Part shown: positions 7,815 through 14,234 of the stretch, piece by piece | Position numbering within the stretch: the first letter of the stretch is position 1 | How the letters are laid out: each line of letters starts with the position of its first letter | Origin: a virus | Virus record (IMG/VR): IMGVR_UViG_3300010885_071483 | Coordinates: 1 to 25,507 of that record | Reading direction: 5' to 3' (one strand) | DNA: 25,507 nucleotides | The notes under the pieces: model-generated | What the model was told of the DNA's origin: nothing | Seen by the model: the letters and a program-made list of their open reading frames with translations, nothing else | The model's database searches: none | Program-made: the position numbers and the translations under genes

Positions 7815-8429
7815 ATGATTAGCGAAATATCAAAGCATGTCTTAGAGGCAAAAATAAAAGATTTGCCATTTTCTGTACTTAAAAATGCGGTTAAAAATCC
7901 ACCAACTAAAAAAGATTTTGATTATTTTATAGATAATTTTACTTCTGGAGAAGGAACAAGAATAGATATACCACGTAAAGACTTGCGTTTTTTCCCTGTA
8001 TGGCAAATAATAAGGGAAGACTTAGTTAAGATTTATGGAAATATAGAAACAGACTACAATAGTTTGATGCGCACTCAGGGCGGAGATAAAGGAAAGATTT
8101 GGGCGAGCTTGCATGATGATATATCTGATGTGGTGCACCTCAATTGCTATGGCAGAGTCGAATGGCTACTGGTTGACCCGCAAGAGGTTGGGCCAGGAAA
8201 ATCAATATCTGAAATAGGAAAAAAAATTACACTAGAACCTGGAGACTTACTTTATATGCGCGGAAGAACCCTCCATGAAACAATACCCTTGTCTGAGCGT
8301 GGATCACTTATTTTTATGAATTTACCTTACGATGGTGGAGTTAACGCTCCAAAGCCAGAAGACCTTGAAAAACAGAGACAAAATTTTGTGGAATATGTAG
8401 AAACTGGGACTCTAAAAGAGTTTAAATAA
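7815..8429 (+). CDS. cupin/JmjC-like putative Fe(II) oxygenase
   Basis: A 204-residue protein with an HxD...H arrangement: H100-D-D102 in ASLHDDISDVVHL and H154 in RGRTLHETIP, 52 residues later, preceded by the cupin turn LEPGDLLYM. This is the ligand set of JmjC/cupin_8 and other Fe(II)/2-oxoglutarate dioxygenases. A C-terminal strand (GSLIFMNLPYDGG) completes the barrel. The substrate is unknown; protein, nucleotide or small-molecule hydroxylation are all possible. It has its own promoter and likely operator, so it may be regulated apart from its neighbours. Confidence 0.75.
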   Translation: MISEISKHVLEAKIKDLPFSVLKNAVKNPPTKKDFDYFIDNFTSGEGTRIDIPRKDLRFFPVWQIIREDLVKIYGNIETDYNSLMRTQGGDKGKIWASLHDDISDVVHLNCYGRVEWLLVDPQEVGPGKSISEIGKKITLEPGDLLYMRGRTLHETIPLSERGSLIFMNLPYDGGVNAPKPEDLEKQRQNFVEYVETGTLKEFK

Positions 8430-8443
8430 TGGTATACTAGTAT
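8430..8443 (+). promoter_or_regulatory. extended -10 promoter overlapping a palindrome
   Basis: TG-G-TATACT (8430-8438) follows the upstream stop codon directly. The 10-base perfect palindrome ATACTAGTAT (8434-8443) overlaps the -10 and could be a protein-binding site. Predicted transcription start is about 8445, upstream of the kinase-like gene at 8495. Confidence 0.55.
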
Positions 8444-8444
8444 G

Positions 8445-8498
8445 GTGAAAAAACTGAATAAAGATACCCTGCACATATTCTACTGGAGTAATATATGA
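8445..8498 (+). CDS. possible leaderless leader peptide, 17 aa
   Basis: If transcription starts near 8445 the mRNA would begin at or near a GTG that opens a short frame, ending VKKLNKDTLHIFYWSNI, whose TGA overlaps the ATG of the next gene (ATGA). An ATG in the same frame lies at 8442. A coupled leader peptide is possible, but the downstream gene also has its own Shine-Dalgarno (TGGAG, 8484-8488), so the short frame may be chance. Confidence 0.22.
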   Translation: MKKLNKDTLHIFYWSNI

Positions 8499-9274
8499 AA
8501 AATTTTGTTAGCAATCAACCAATAATACTTGGTTTGTCTGGTAAAGCTGGGAGCGGTAAAACTTCTGTAGCAGAATCAATAATCCCAAAAGGTTCAATGG
8601 AAACTGTAAAGTTTGGAATAAATTGGGATCATATTTTCTATGCTCTTCCTCTTTATGAAATGGCGTCTATAAAGAAAAACATAATAGGCTTTAATGAGGA
8701 ATCAAGAAAGCTTTATTCTCTTCATGAAGTTTTGTATGAAGTCTATGGTGGATCATCGATAGGCAATATGCCACACTACGATATTCTTATTGAAAAAGTA
8801 AAGCAAATTTATAATACTCCAGTAGAAGAAGAAGGCATTAAGCCTAGAACATTTCTCCAAAAAGCGGGTGACATTTGTAGAGAGTATGATGCAAATTGTT
8901 TTTCAAATTGGGCAATTATAAAAGCAAATAAAATATATAGAAATTATTTAAAGAATCATGATGAAGATAATATTAACCCCATGTGCGTTATAGTGTCTGA
9001 CGTGCGCTATTTAAATGAAGCCAAAAATATCCTTAAACAACCAAATGGATTTGTTATAAGTTTTGATGCAGACAAAGAAGTTCTTAATGAACGCATTTTG
9101 AAACGAGACGGTGCTATAATGAATAGCGAACAATCTGGACACAGTTCGGAGATGGAAGCTGAGCAAGTCAAACAGATAGCTTCTGCTATTATAGATACAA
9201 ATAATATGGATTTACAACAACAAGTTGCGGCAACATTAGAGTGCCTCGGAATAGGAATAAAGAATAATGCCTAA
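8495..9274 (+). CDS. P-loop deoxynucleoside monophosphate kinase-like protein
   Basis: A 259-residue P-loop protein. Walker A is GLSGKAGSGKTS at residues about 13-24. The segment VIVSDVRYLNEAKNIL around 165-180 followed by a hydrophobic strand and DADKEVLNERILKRDG matches the substrate and lid side of phage deoxynucleoside monophosphate kinases (T4 gene 1 relatives). Phage kinases of this type phosphorylate dNMPs for replication. A T-rich insert between 40 and 120 is unusual and could be lineage-specific. Start supported by TGGAG six bases upstream. It overlaps the next gene by eight bases. Confidence 0.78.
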   Translation: MKNFVSNQPIILGLSGKAGSGKTSVAESIIPKGSMETVKFGINWDHIFYALPLYEMASIKKNIIGFNEESRKLYSLHEVLYEVYGGSSIGNMPHYDILIEKVKQIYNTPVEEEGIKPRTFLQKAGDICREYDANCFSNWAIIKANKIYRNYLKNHDEDNINPMCVIVSDVRYLNEAKNILKQPNGFVISFDADKEVLNERILKRDGAIMNSEQSGHSSEMEAEQVKQIASAIIDTNNMDLQQQVAATLECLGIGIKNNA

Positions 9275-9593
9275 GATTAATAAAAGCGCTCAAGAATCAT
9301 CCTCATTTGATTCCCCTATAGACAATGTAATGAATTCTGTTTCTGCAGATTTGGCGATTACAACATCCCCAGTCTTTATTTGTGGGGTAAACAGAAAAAT
9401 AAACATTGGAAATTTTGAGAACATTGACGTCTATGCTGCAGTTACAATCCCACTGCCGAACGTTTCATTTGAAGACAAAGAAGGCCTTAGATTGGCAATA
9501 GAAGACGCAGCTGCGTACGGGTTTTCTGTTGTTTCGAAAGAAACTGGTGATAGATACTCTTTAATTAAAGAATCACAACAGGGAAATAAATAG
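9267..9593 (+). CDS. hypothetical protein, 108 aa
   Basis: Starts inside the end of the kinase gene. A Ser-rich N-terminal 30 residues is followed by a compact alpha/beta region (FICGVNRKINIGNFENIDVY, then a beta strand with IPLP and a helix with EGLRLAIEDAA). The NIGNFENIDV segment looks like a conserved signature, but I cannot name the family. It ends the nucleotide and replication block; a likely promoter lies just after it. Confidence 0.75.
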   Translation: MPKINKSAQESSSFDSPIDNVMNSVSADLAITTSPVFICGVNRKINIGNFENIDVYAAVTIPLPNVSFEDKEGLRLAIEDAAAYGFSVVSKETGDRYSLIKESQQGNK

Positions 9594-9666
9594 ACATTAA
9601 TTGTAAATTATCATTATATAATATATGATATTACTATATTAACACAAGAGAAAAATAGAGGGTAAA
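9594..9666 (+). promoter_or_regulatory. AT-rich promoter region for basic-protein operon
   Basis: The gap is almost pure A/T and holds TATAAT at 9617-9622 and several near matches (TATATT), with TAGACA at 9591-9596 as a poor, widely spaced -35. A ribosome site AGAGGG precedes the ATG at 9667. A promoter for the following gene cluster is likely, but its exact -10 is uncertain. Confidence 0.4.
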
Positions 9667-9942
9667 ATGTTTAAGAACATAGCGAATAAAATCAAGAAAG
9701 CAATTTTCAAGGCACAAAAAATACAAGCAGATGGCCCTATGGCAAAAGCTCAAGCCAAGATAATTGATGAGCTAGCTGACCAAGCCGATGCAGTAGCAGA
9801 GATAGCTAAAGATGCAGCTATCAATATAGTAGCTGATGCTAAAAAAGAAGTTAAAAAGGCTACAGCAAAAGCTAAGACTACAACAACTAAAAAGGATTCA
9901 CCTGCCCCTAAAAAGGGCCGTCCTAAAAAAGATGTTAAATAA
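9667..9942 (+). CDS. Lys/Ala-rich DNA-binding-like protein with AT-hook-like tail
   Basis: A 91-residue protein made of an amphipathic helix (residues 1-60, Ala, Lys, Asp rich) and a disordered basic tail rich in Lys, Thr and Pro. The tail ends PKKGRPKKDVK, whose GRP core in a basic context is the AT-hook minor-groove motif. This composition resembles bacterial and eukaryotic H1-like tails. In an AT-rich genome it could condense or coat DNA. First member of a run of small basic proteins. Confidence 0.8.
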   Translation: MFKNIANKIKKAIFKAQKIQADGPMAKAQAKIIDELADQADAVAEIAKDAAINIVADAKKEVKKATAKAKTTTTKKDSPAPKKGRPKKDVK

Positions 9943-9946
9943 TTAA

Positions 9947-10045
9947 ATGTCTTTAGCTCCTTTTAGAAAAACGTCTAAAGGAAATTCAGCCCCGGTAAAG
10001 GTGCTCGGTGAAACGCCGACACCTAAACCTAAGGAGAAAAAATAA
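9947..10045 (+). CDS. small basic protein, 32 aa
   Basis: A very short frame (MSLAPFRKTSKGNSAPVKVL onward, ending KPKEKK) between two coupled genes. Its TAA overlaps the next ATG (TAATG), and a similar small spacing separates it from the upstream stop. Basic composition matches its neighbours. Function unknown. Confidence 0.6.
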   Translation: MSLAPFRKTSKGNSAPVKVLGETPTPKPKEKK

Positions 10046-10188
10046 TGGTTATGAAAAAAAGCATTTATGTAGCTGGTCCAAGGATGGGGCAGAACAATTT
10101 TCTTTATGGTATGGAATTAAGGAGTGCACCAAAGCCTCGTAAATCGCCAAAAGTAAATACTAATAAGAGTAAGACAAAGAAGAAATAA
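10045..10188 (+). CDS. small basic protein, 47 aa
   Basis: Begins within the preceding stop (TAATG) after an AAGGAG ribosome site and ends in another TAATG. The N-terminal part (KKSIYVAGPRMGQNNFLYGM) is less charged; the C-terminus is a Lys/Thr/Ser-rich tail ending in KTKKK. Function unknown; the tight coupling on both sides supports it as real. Confidence 0.65.
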   Translation: MVMKKSIYVAGPRMGQNNFLYGMELRSAPKPRKSPKVNTNKSKTKKK

Positions 10189-10406
10189 TGGCATCTTCTA
10201 AAAAGAAATTAAAAATAACTGGGGTAACTCATATTATCTCTGTAGATAAAAAAGGTGATGTCAAAGTAGATCATCCGGGTATCAAAAAGGGTGAATGGAA
10301 GAAAGCAAATTTGACCAAAGTAGCTGGCGTTAAAACCGTTAAACAGGGCGTCAGGTCAGCTAAATCTTGGCACAAAGATAACCCACATAAAAAGGGGAAA
10401 AAGTAA
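10188..10406 (+). CDS. small basic protein, 72 aa
   Basis: Coupled on both sides by TAATG overlaps. A short beta-rich core (THIISVDKKGDVKVDHPG) is embedded in Lys-rich sequence, with a C-terminal NPHKKGKK. It could be a small nucleic-acid-binding or virion protein. No family is recognised. Confidence 0.75.
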   Translation: MASSKKKLKITGVTHIISVDKKGDVKVDHPGIKKGEWKKANLTKVAGVKTVKQGVRSAKSWHKDNPHKKGKK

Positions 10407-10669
10407 TGGCTAAAACTGCTGCATGGCAACGTAAAGAGGGCAAGAACCCTGCTGGAGGCTTAAATGCTAAAGGACGCGCTTCATACAAGGCCCAAACGGG
10501 TGGCACCTTAAAGCCACCAGTATCATCTAAGCAAGCCGCTAAGTCACCTAAGTCCGCTGCAAGACGTAAGTCTTTTTGCGCAAGGATGGGCGGCATGCCT
10601 GGGGCAATGAAAAAACCAAATGGTAAACCAACTCGCAAAGCACTTGCTTTACGCAAGTGGGACTGTTAG
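10406..10669 (+). CDS. small phage protein of the AWxRKEGKNPAGGLN family
   Basis: An 87-residue basic protein with signature blocks AAWQRKEGKNPAGGLNAKGR (residues about 4-24), RKSFCARMGGM (about 52-64) and a C-terminal ALALRKWDC. I recognise this pattern from small proteins of large marine and freshwater phages (I believe the DUF6321 family; not checked). Their function is unknown, but they are often near structural genes. Two conserved cysteines remain. Starts in a TAATG overlap. Confidence 0.85.
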   Translation: MAKTAAWQRKEGKNPAGGLNAKGRASYKAQTGGTLKPPVSSKQAAKSPKSAARRKSFCARMGGMPGAMKKPNGKPTRKALALRKWDC

Positions 10670-10704
10670 TATTTAATCTAACACTAAACAAATAGGAGAA
10701 AAAA

Positions 10705-10836
10705 ATGGCAATGAAAAAGCAACCAAAGAAAATGACAAAAGCACCAGCACCAGCAGCAAAAACTGGCATGACCGCTGCCCAAAAGAAGCTCCCACCATTT
10801 ATCCAGGCAGCTATTGCTAAAAAGAAAAAGAAATAA
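10705..10836 (+). CDS. small Lys/Ala/Pro-rich protein, 43 aa
   Basis: Preceded by TAGGAGAAAAA, a good ribosome site. The protein runs MAMKKQPKKMTKAPAPAAKT and ends LPPFIQAAIAKKKKK: a basic start, an Ala/Pro hinge, a short hydrophobic helix and a Lys tail. Function unknown; same style as the surrounding basic proteins. Confidence 0.65.
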   Translation: MAMKKQPKKMTKAPAPAAKTGMTAAQKKLPPFIQAAIAKKKKK

Positions 10837-10862
10837 TAAATTTACAAAAATAGGAGAATATT

Positions 10863-11057
10863 ATGGCTATGAAAAAAAAGAGCGGTAAAGCAGACCCAGC
10901 AGCTGTTGCCTCTAAGAAGCAAAAGGTTACTGGCATTATGCAAAAGGGTATGGTTACTCCAACTTTTGATGGAACAAAGAATCGTCCTAAGAAAAAAGAA
11001 GGTTCTTATAATGTGGATCATGCCCCTAAGAAGCCAGCACGCACCCATAAGATGTAA
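10863..11057 (+). CDS. small Lys-rich protein, 64 aa
   Basis: Ribosome site TAGGAGAA stands a few bases before the ATG. The opening MAMKK is shared with the genes at 10705 and 11432, suggesting common origin or common constraint on the 5' end. The rest is disordered and basic (KQKVTGIMQKGMVTPTFDG, then RPKKKEG). Function unknown. Confidence 0.7.
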   Translation: MAMKKKSGKADPAAVASKKQKVTGIMQKGMVTPTFDGTKNRPKKKEGSYNVDHAPKKPARTHKM

Positions 11058-11059
11058 TT

Positions 11060-11293
11060 ATGGCCAGCAAAAAGGGTTCTAAATCTAAGTCTAAAAGTAA
11101 AACTAAAGGCGTAGGGTATGATCCTATATCTGGGCAATTAAGAGTAAAAGGTAATAATAAAAATGATGATGATGTTACATTAAATCATTTTACTGGCAAA
11201 AAATTTGATAATATATCTTATAAGGATAAAAAACCTCCAAAAGGCACTCATCCCATGTCTATAGCTAGGATGAAGCGTAAAATAGAAAAATGA
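11060..11293 (+). CDS. small Lys-rich protein, 77 aa
   Basis: Starts two bases after the preceding TAA, so translation is probably coupled. A KSKSKSKTK repeat at residues 7-16 gives a strongly basic head; the middle (GYDPISGQLRVKG) is beta-like; the end has SIARMKRKIEK. Function unknown, member of the basic cluster. Confidence 0.7.
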   Translation: MASKKGSKSKSKSKTKGVGYDPISGQLRVKGNNKNDDDVTLNHFTGKKFDNISYKDKKPPKGTHPMSIARMKRKIEK

Positions 11294-11317
11294 AATAAAT
11301 CAAGGATTATTATTACT

Positions 11318-11428
11318 ATGTCTAAGTACGTACAAAACGTTATGCCTGTTGAAAAACAGGAACCGGTTAAGAGGGCAGCAAAAAAAACTGCCCCAAAAAA
11401 AGCTAGCAAAAAAACCAAGGAGAAATAA
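11318..11428 (+). CDS. small Lys/Ala-rich protein, 36 aa
   Basis: Too short for usual cut-offs. It opens MSKYVQNVMPVEKQEPVKRA and ends in an alternating Lys/Ala tail (KKTAPKKASKKTKEK) like an H1 tail. The ribosome site of the next gene (AAGGAG) lies within its last codons. Preceded by CAAGGA about ten bases upstream. Confidence 0.6.
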   Translation: MSKYVQNVMPVEKQEPVKRAAKKTAPKKASKKTKEK

Positions 11429-11431
11429 ATC

Positions 11432-11668
11432 ATGGCTATGAAGAAATCAAAAGGCAAAGGTGTTAGTGCGCCAGATCCAACCGCTTCAAGCGGTCAAATG
11501 AAGATGGCACAACGCCCAGTTAAGAACCCTGCAACCTTAAAGAATGTTGCAACCGGAGGCAAAGGTACAACAGCGCCAAAGCCAGCGGCAACATCGGGCC
11601 AAATGAAGATGGCACAGCGCCCAATCAAGGTGCTTGGCAAGATTGGCACCGGCAAGGGTAAGAAGTAA
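11432..11668 (+). CDS. small basic protein with internal duplication, 78 aa
   Basis: Good AAGGAG ribosome site. The decapeptide SGQMKMAQRP occurs twice, near residues 20-29 and 55-64, each followed by a V/I-K and preceded by a Thr/Ala/Pro segment, so the gene arose by tandem duplication of a roughly 35-residue unit. The ends are MAMKKSKGKG and GTGKGKK. Its base composition is richer in G and C than that of most neighbours. Function unknown; last gene before a terminator. Confidence 0.78.
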   Translation: MAMKKSKGKGVSAPDPTASSGQMKMAQRPVKNPATLKNVATGGKGTTAPKPAATSGQMKMAQRPIKVLGKIGTGKGKK

Positions 11669-11681
11669 CATTCAAACTATT

Positions 11682-11727
11682 ACAACAACGGGTCTGTCTT
11701 AATTGATTGGCCTGTTGTTGTGTTTTT
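11682..11727 (+). terminator. rho-independent terminator after the basic-protein cluster
   Basis: ACAACAACGGG (11682-11692) pairs with CCTGTTGTTGT (11711-11721) over 11 positions with one G-U wobble; an 18-base loop and a T tract (11723-11727) follow the pattern. It separates the small basic genes from the M15 peptidase gene. Confidence 0.7.
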
Positions 11728-11751
11728 AACGAGGCACGAGAGGAAAAAAAT

Positions 11752-12294
11752 ATGAGTAAAGTCGCTTGGGATTATATAGTTCCAGTAGTATTACCTAAAG
11801 ATCTTAAAGGCATTGAGCCTGGTAAGTTGCCAGCCAATCTTCTTGTTCCAGCAGTAGGTGGTGGCAAGCTCCACCATATCGCGGCTAAGGCATGGGCAGC
11901 TATGGTTGCCGCTGCGAAAGCAGACGGCATTGAGTTAAAGCCGACATCATCTGGCGATACATATCGCGATTACGAAACTCAGAAAAAAGGTTTTCTTACA
12001 CGTTACCAGCTTGCAGATACAGGAACTGGTAAGACCAAAACATTTGAAGGCAAGACTTGGTATCTCAAGAAAGGTATGGCCACCTTGGCGACACCGGGTA
12101 AATCGCAGCATAACCTCGGCATTGCTGTCGATGTTTCCAATGCTGGAGAAGCAAAGCGTTTGAACTGGCTTATCGCTAATGTTAAGAAGTTTGGTTTCTC
12201 ATGGGAAGTAGTTCCTGAAGAGCCATGGCACTTGCGCTACGTGTGTGGTGACAATATGCCAGAGGCTGTCGCATCTTTTACTCCGGTTGCATGA
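11752..12294 (+). CDS. M15 (VanY-type) D-Ala-D-Ala carboxypeptidase, probable endolysin
   Basis: A 180-residue zinc peptidase of the M15 family acting on peptidoglycan stem peptides. The metal ligands are H120 and D127 in QHNLGIAVDV and H160 in EPWHLRYV; E157 is the expected catalytic base. The ATG at 11752 is chosen over upstream in-frame codons because AGGA lies seven bases before it and the upstream residues are non-conserved. There is no signal peptide, so release would need a holin, and the following gene encodes a small membrane protein. GC content is higher than in most neighbours. Two further M15-like domains, one degenerate, occur in the giant proteins at 17628 and 22759. Confidence 0.92.
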   Translation: MSKVAWDYIVPVVLPKDLKGIEPGKLPANLLVPAVGGGKLHHIAAKAWAAMVAAAKADGIELKPTSSGDTYRDYETQKKGFLTRYQLADTGTGKTKTFEGKTWYLKKGMATLATPGKSQHNLGIAVDVSNAGEAKRLNWLIANVKKFGFSWEVVPEEPWHLRYVCGDNMPEAVASFTPVA

Positions 12295-12301
12295 GGTTGA
12301 A

Positions 12302-12553
12302 GTGGAACAAATTACTGTTGCTCTCATTAGTGTTGTCGGTCTTGTTATTGTTGCTCTTTTAGAAAAAACTAGAAAAGAAAATAGGCAAGATCACGGTAAT
12401 GTAAAGGAACATCTCACTAGAATAGAAGATAAGATTGATGGCCACATTGGCGATCATGCTTCGGCTCATGTTATAATGGATAACATCAGATTCAAAACTG
12501 GTGAATACGTGAAGGAAAGAAAGGCCAGAAGTGGCAGCAAAAAAATCGGCTAA
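12302..12553 (+). CDS. small membrane protein, putative holin
   Basis: A GTG start at 12302 just after the peptidase stop, with GAGGT seven bases upstream, gives 83 residues. One N-terminal transmembrane helix (TVALISVVGLVIVALLEK) is followed by a charged, helical cytoplasmic tail (KEHLTRIEDKIDGHIGD). This layout, next to a wall hydrolase, is typical of actinophage holin-like lysis proteins. The role is inferred from topology and position. It overlaps the next gene by 23 bases. Confidence 0.72.
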   Translation: MEQITVALISVVGLVIVALLEKTRKENRQDHGNVKEHLTRIEDKIDGHIGDHASAHVIMDNIRFKTGEYVKERKARSGSKKIG

Positions 12554-12734
12554 TAATTGGATACAAGGTGCAATTAAAAGACCAGGTGCTTTTACTGCCA
12601 AGGCTAAGAAGGCTGGAAAATCTGTAGCTGGTATGGCATCAGCCGTTACCAAGAACCCAGATAAATACAGCCCGTTAACAGTCAAGCAAGCAAACCTTGC
12701 TAAAACTCTTAGAAAAATAAATAAGAAAAAATAA
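12531..12734 (+). CDS. small basic phage protein (AIKRPGAFTAKAKKAG type)
   Basis: GTG start inside the end of the holin-like gene. The 67-residue protein has the pattern W-I-x-G-AIKRPGAFTAKAKKAGKS, then NPDKYSPLTVKQANLAKTL, which I know from small proteins of cyanophages and other large phages and viruses (I believe DUF5872; not checked). Function unknown, basic, often near structural genes. The frame is maintained in a 23-base overlap. Confidence 0.82.
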   Translation: MAAKKSANNWIQGAIKRPGAFTAKAKKAGKSVAGMASAVTKNPDKYSPLTVKQANLAKTLRKINKKK

Positions 12735-12736
12735 CT

Positions 12737-12934
12737 ATGGAAAACAATCAAAACGAATTTTATAGGCCATGCAGCATGGACCATGGTAGTCACACAAATC
12801 ATTTTCAAAATGTTAACCCGCATGACATGCACTGGCATATAAACAAAAATTCTTTTAAGGGCTGGGGATTAAATTGTATTTACTTTGTTCTCCACGCAGT
12901 TGAAATATATCTTATTCTTAGATTGGTAAAATAA
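12737..12934 (+). CDS. His-rich small protein with C-terminal membrane helix
   Basis: A 65-residue protein. The first 40 residues contain eight histidines (MDHGSHTNHF, HDMHWH), suggesting metal binding, and the end is a hydrophobic helix (LNCIYFVLHAVEIYLILRLV) with a terminal Lys, i.e. a tail-anchored topology. It overlaps the next gene by one base (TAATG). A role in lysis or membrane association is possible because of the neighbouring lysis-type genes. Confidence 0.7.
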   Translation: MENNQNEFYRPCSMDHGSHTNHFQNVNPHDMHWHINKNSFKGWGLNCIYFVLHAVEIYLILRLVK

Positions 12935-13098
12935 TGGCCGCAAAAAAAATAGCTGTTTGGGATACCCCAAGCCCAAGTAAGAAACCAAAGAAGCTTTCGC
13001 CTAAGGCCAAGGCTTCAGCTAAAGCGTCTGCGAAAGCCGCTGGTCGCCCTTATCCAAACTTGATAGACAACATGAGAGCGGCAAAGAAAAAGAAGTAA
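12934..13098 (+). CDS. small Lys/Ala-rich protein ending GRPYPNLIDNMRAAKKKK
   Basis: A 54-residue protein starting in a TAATG overlap. A Ser/Pro/Lys head is followed by an Ala/Lys/Ser helix (KAKASAKASAKAAGRPYPN) and a tail NLIDNMRAAKKKK. The AAGRPYPNLIDN block looks conserved, and I associate it with similar small phage proteins. It is the last of the basic cluster. Function unknown. Confidence 0.72.
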   Translation: MAAKKIAVWDTPSPSKKPKKLSPKAKASAKASAKAAGRPYPNLIDNMRAAKKKK

Positions 13099-13102
13099 TT
13101 TG

Positions 13103-13111
13103 TGCTATAAT
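13103..13111 (+). promoter_or_regulatory. extended -10 promoter of a leaderless gene
   Basis: TG-C-TATAAT (13103-13111) is a perfect extended -10. Only five bases separate it from the ATG at 13117, so the mRNA is predicted to begin at or next to the start codon. No Shine-Dalgarno exists between them. Confidence 0.72.
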
Positions 13112-13116
13112 GTAGC

Positions 13117-13326
13117 ATGGAAAAAAACGGGATGTTCGATGGCTTTATGCCAACTATCACCGATATTTCTATATCTAAACCTACAGCTTCTATAACTTCA
13201 AATGGAGATTTGGTAGACGTACATTGTGTCACAATTAAAACCCTTGAAAGAGAATATGTTTTTAGTATTGCTCCTGACAATCTGAGCAAAGTATTCTTTT
13301 TAATATTAAAGGTTTTGTCGTCTTAA
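13117..13326 (+). CDS. hypothetical protein, 69 aa, leaderless
   Basis: No ribosome site, but a perfect extended -10 ends five bases before the ATG, so translation is probably leaderless. The protein opens MEKNGMFDGFMPTITDIS, continues with beta-rich sequence (DVHCVTIKTLEREYVFSI) and ends in a hydrophobic helix (KVFFLILKVLSS). Its separate strong promoter suggests timing different from the operon around it. No family is recognised. Confidence 0.72.
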   Translation: MEKNGMFDGFMPTITDISISKPTASITSNGDLVDVHCVTIKTLEREYVFSIAPDNLSKVFFLILKVLSS

Positions 13327-13335
13327 AAGTATTTT

Positions 13336-14118
13336 ATGGGAATTTTTCTTTACGAGAATTTAGATGTTGGATATGTGCCTCCAACGCCAGCTACTCCGAT
13401 TATCAGTTCGCCTAAGCACGCTAGTTCAAAAGAAAGCACTTTGATTCTTCTTGATCATGTTAAAAAATATGGTCATCCGATTGGTTATATTCAGGAACAA
13501 AACGGTCAGATAATACAGAACATAGTTCCTGTTCATAAGACTGAATATCAGCAGATATCTACTTCATCTAAAACTGAACTAGCTCTTCACACAGAGACTG
13601 CATTTCACCCTTACAAGCCAGACTATGTAGTTTTGTTTTGCCTTAGGGGCGATCCCCAGGCAGTAACCACGTACGCTAATTTGTCTGACATACTCAAGCA
13701 TATTAGGGTAGAGACTAAACATATGTTGAAGTCAAAAATGTTTACAACAGGGATAGATCTTAGCTTTAGGACAAATGGGGAAGAAGACCAGGAGATACCT
13801 ACTTCTATAATTGGAGAAGCTGACGGGATGTTAACCTTTACATACGATGCAACTGTCATGAAGCCGAATGACTACCTGGCTAGATTAGTTCTTGAAGAAC
13901 TTGAAGATGCAATTCAAAAATGTACAAAAGAAATAGTATTAAAAACAGGTGACCTATTAGTTATAGATAATAGAAAAACAATTCATGGCAGAAAACCTTT
14001 CCAGGCAAGATATGATGGTACCGATAGGTGGGTGCAAAGAGTTTTAGTTAGAAAAGAGTTGCCACCCCTTGACCAAAGACAAGGTAGTGTTATCACAACT
14101 ACTTTTTCCGGCTATTAG
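13336..14118 (+). CDS. TauD/clavaminate-synthase-like 2-oxoglutarate Fe(II) dioxygenase
   Basis: A 260-residue protein with the iron triad of this superfamily: H85-T-E87 in LHTETAFHPYKPDYV and H217 in RKTIHGRKPFQARYDGTDRW. The segment GDLLVIDNRKTIHGRKPF is a close match to the C-terminal motif of TauD and asparagine-oxygenase-type enzymes; an Arg pair downstream (RWVQRVLVRK) likely binds 2-oxoglutarate. It could hydroxylate an amino acid or sugar substrate. It opens a block of methyl- and glycosyltransferases, so a role in surface decoration is a reasonable inference. The start lacks a strong ribosome site. Confidence 0.82.
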   Translation: MGIFLYENLDVGYVPPTPATPIISSPKHASSKESTLILLDHVKKYGHPIGYIQEQNGQIIQNIVPVHKTEYQQISTSSKTELALHTETAFHPYKPDYVVLFCLRGDPQAVTTYANLSDILKHIRVETKHMLKSKMFTTGIDLSFRTNGEEDQEIPTSIIGEADGMLTFTYDATVMKPNDYLARLVLEELEDAIQKCTKEIVLKTGDLLVIDNRKTIHGRKPFQARYDGTDRWVQRVLVRKELPPLDQRQGSVITTTFSGY

Positions 14119-14234
14119 AAAAAAGTCAAAAACCAATTTGGCCCTAAAAATTTTTTCCCAATTTTACCCTATATAGAAAAATTAAAATAAAAGATGATAC
14201 AATTAAATTGTGTCCAATCAATCATGGAGAATAA
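14119..14234 (+). promoter_or_regulatory. extended -10 promoter in intergenic gap
   Basis: The gap contains TG-A-TACAAT (14195-14203), an extended -10, with no clear -35. The predicted start is near 14210, and GGAGA precedes the ATG at 14235. It likely drives the transferase block. No convincing terminator hairpin is visible in the gap. Confidence 0.55.

Noticed and set aside
10360-10769. Reverse-strand frames opposite the small basic genes
   Set aside because: They are complements of Lys-rich coding sequence (giving Phe/Leu-rich translations) and conflict with the coupled + strand genes.
11707-11751. Upstream start for the M15 peptidase
   Set aside because: The extra Cys-rich residues overlap the terminator hairpin region, and the ATG at 11752 has a good AGGA ribosome site.
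12245-12301. Upstream extension of the holin-like gene to 12245
   Set aside because: The added residues overlap the M15 gene and are not membrane-like; GTG at 12302 has a GAGGT ribosome site and gives a proper N-terminal helix.
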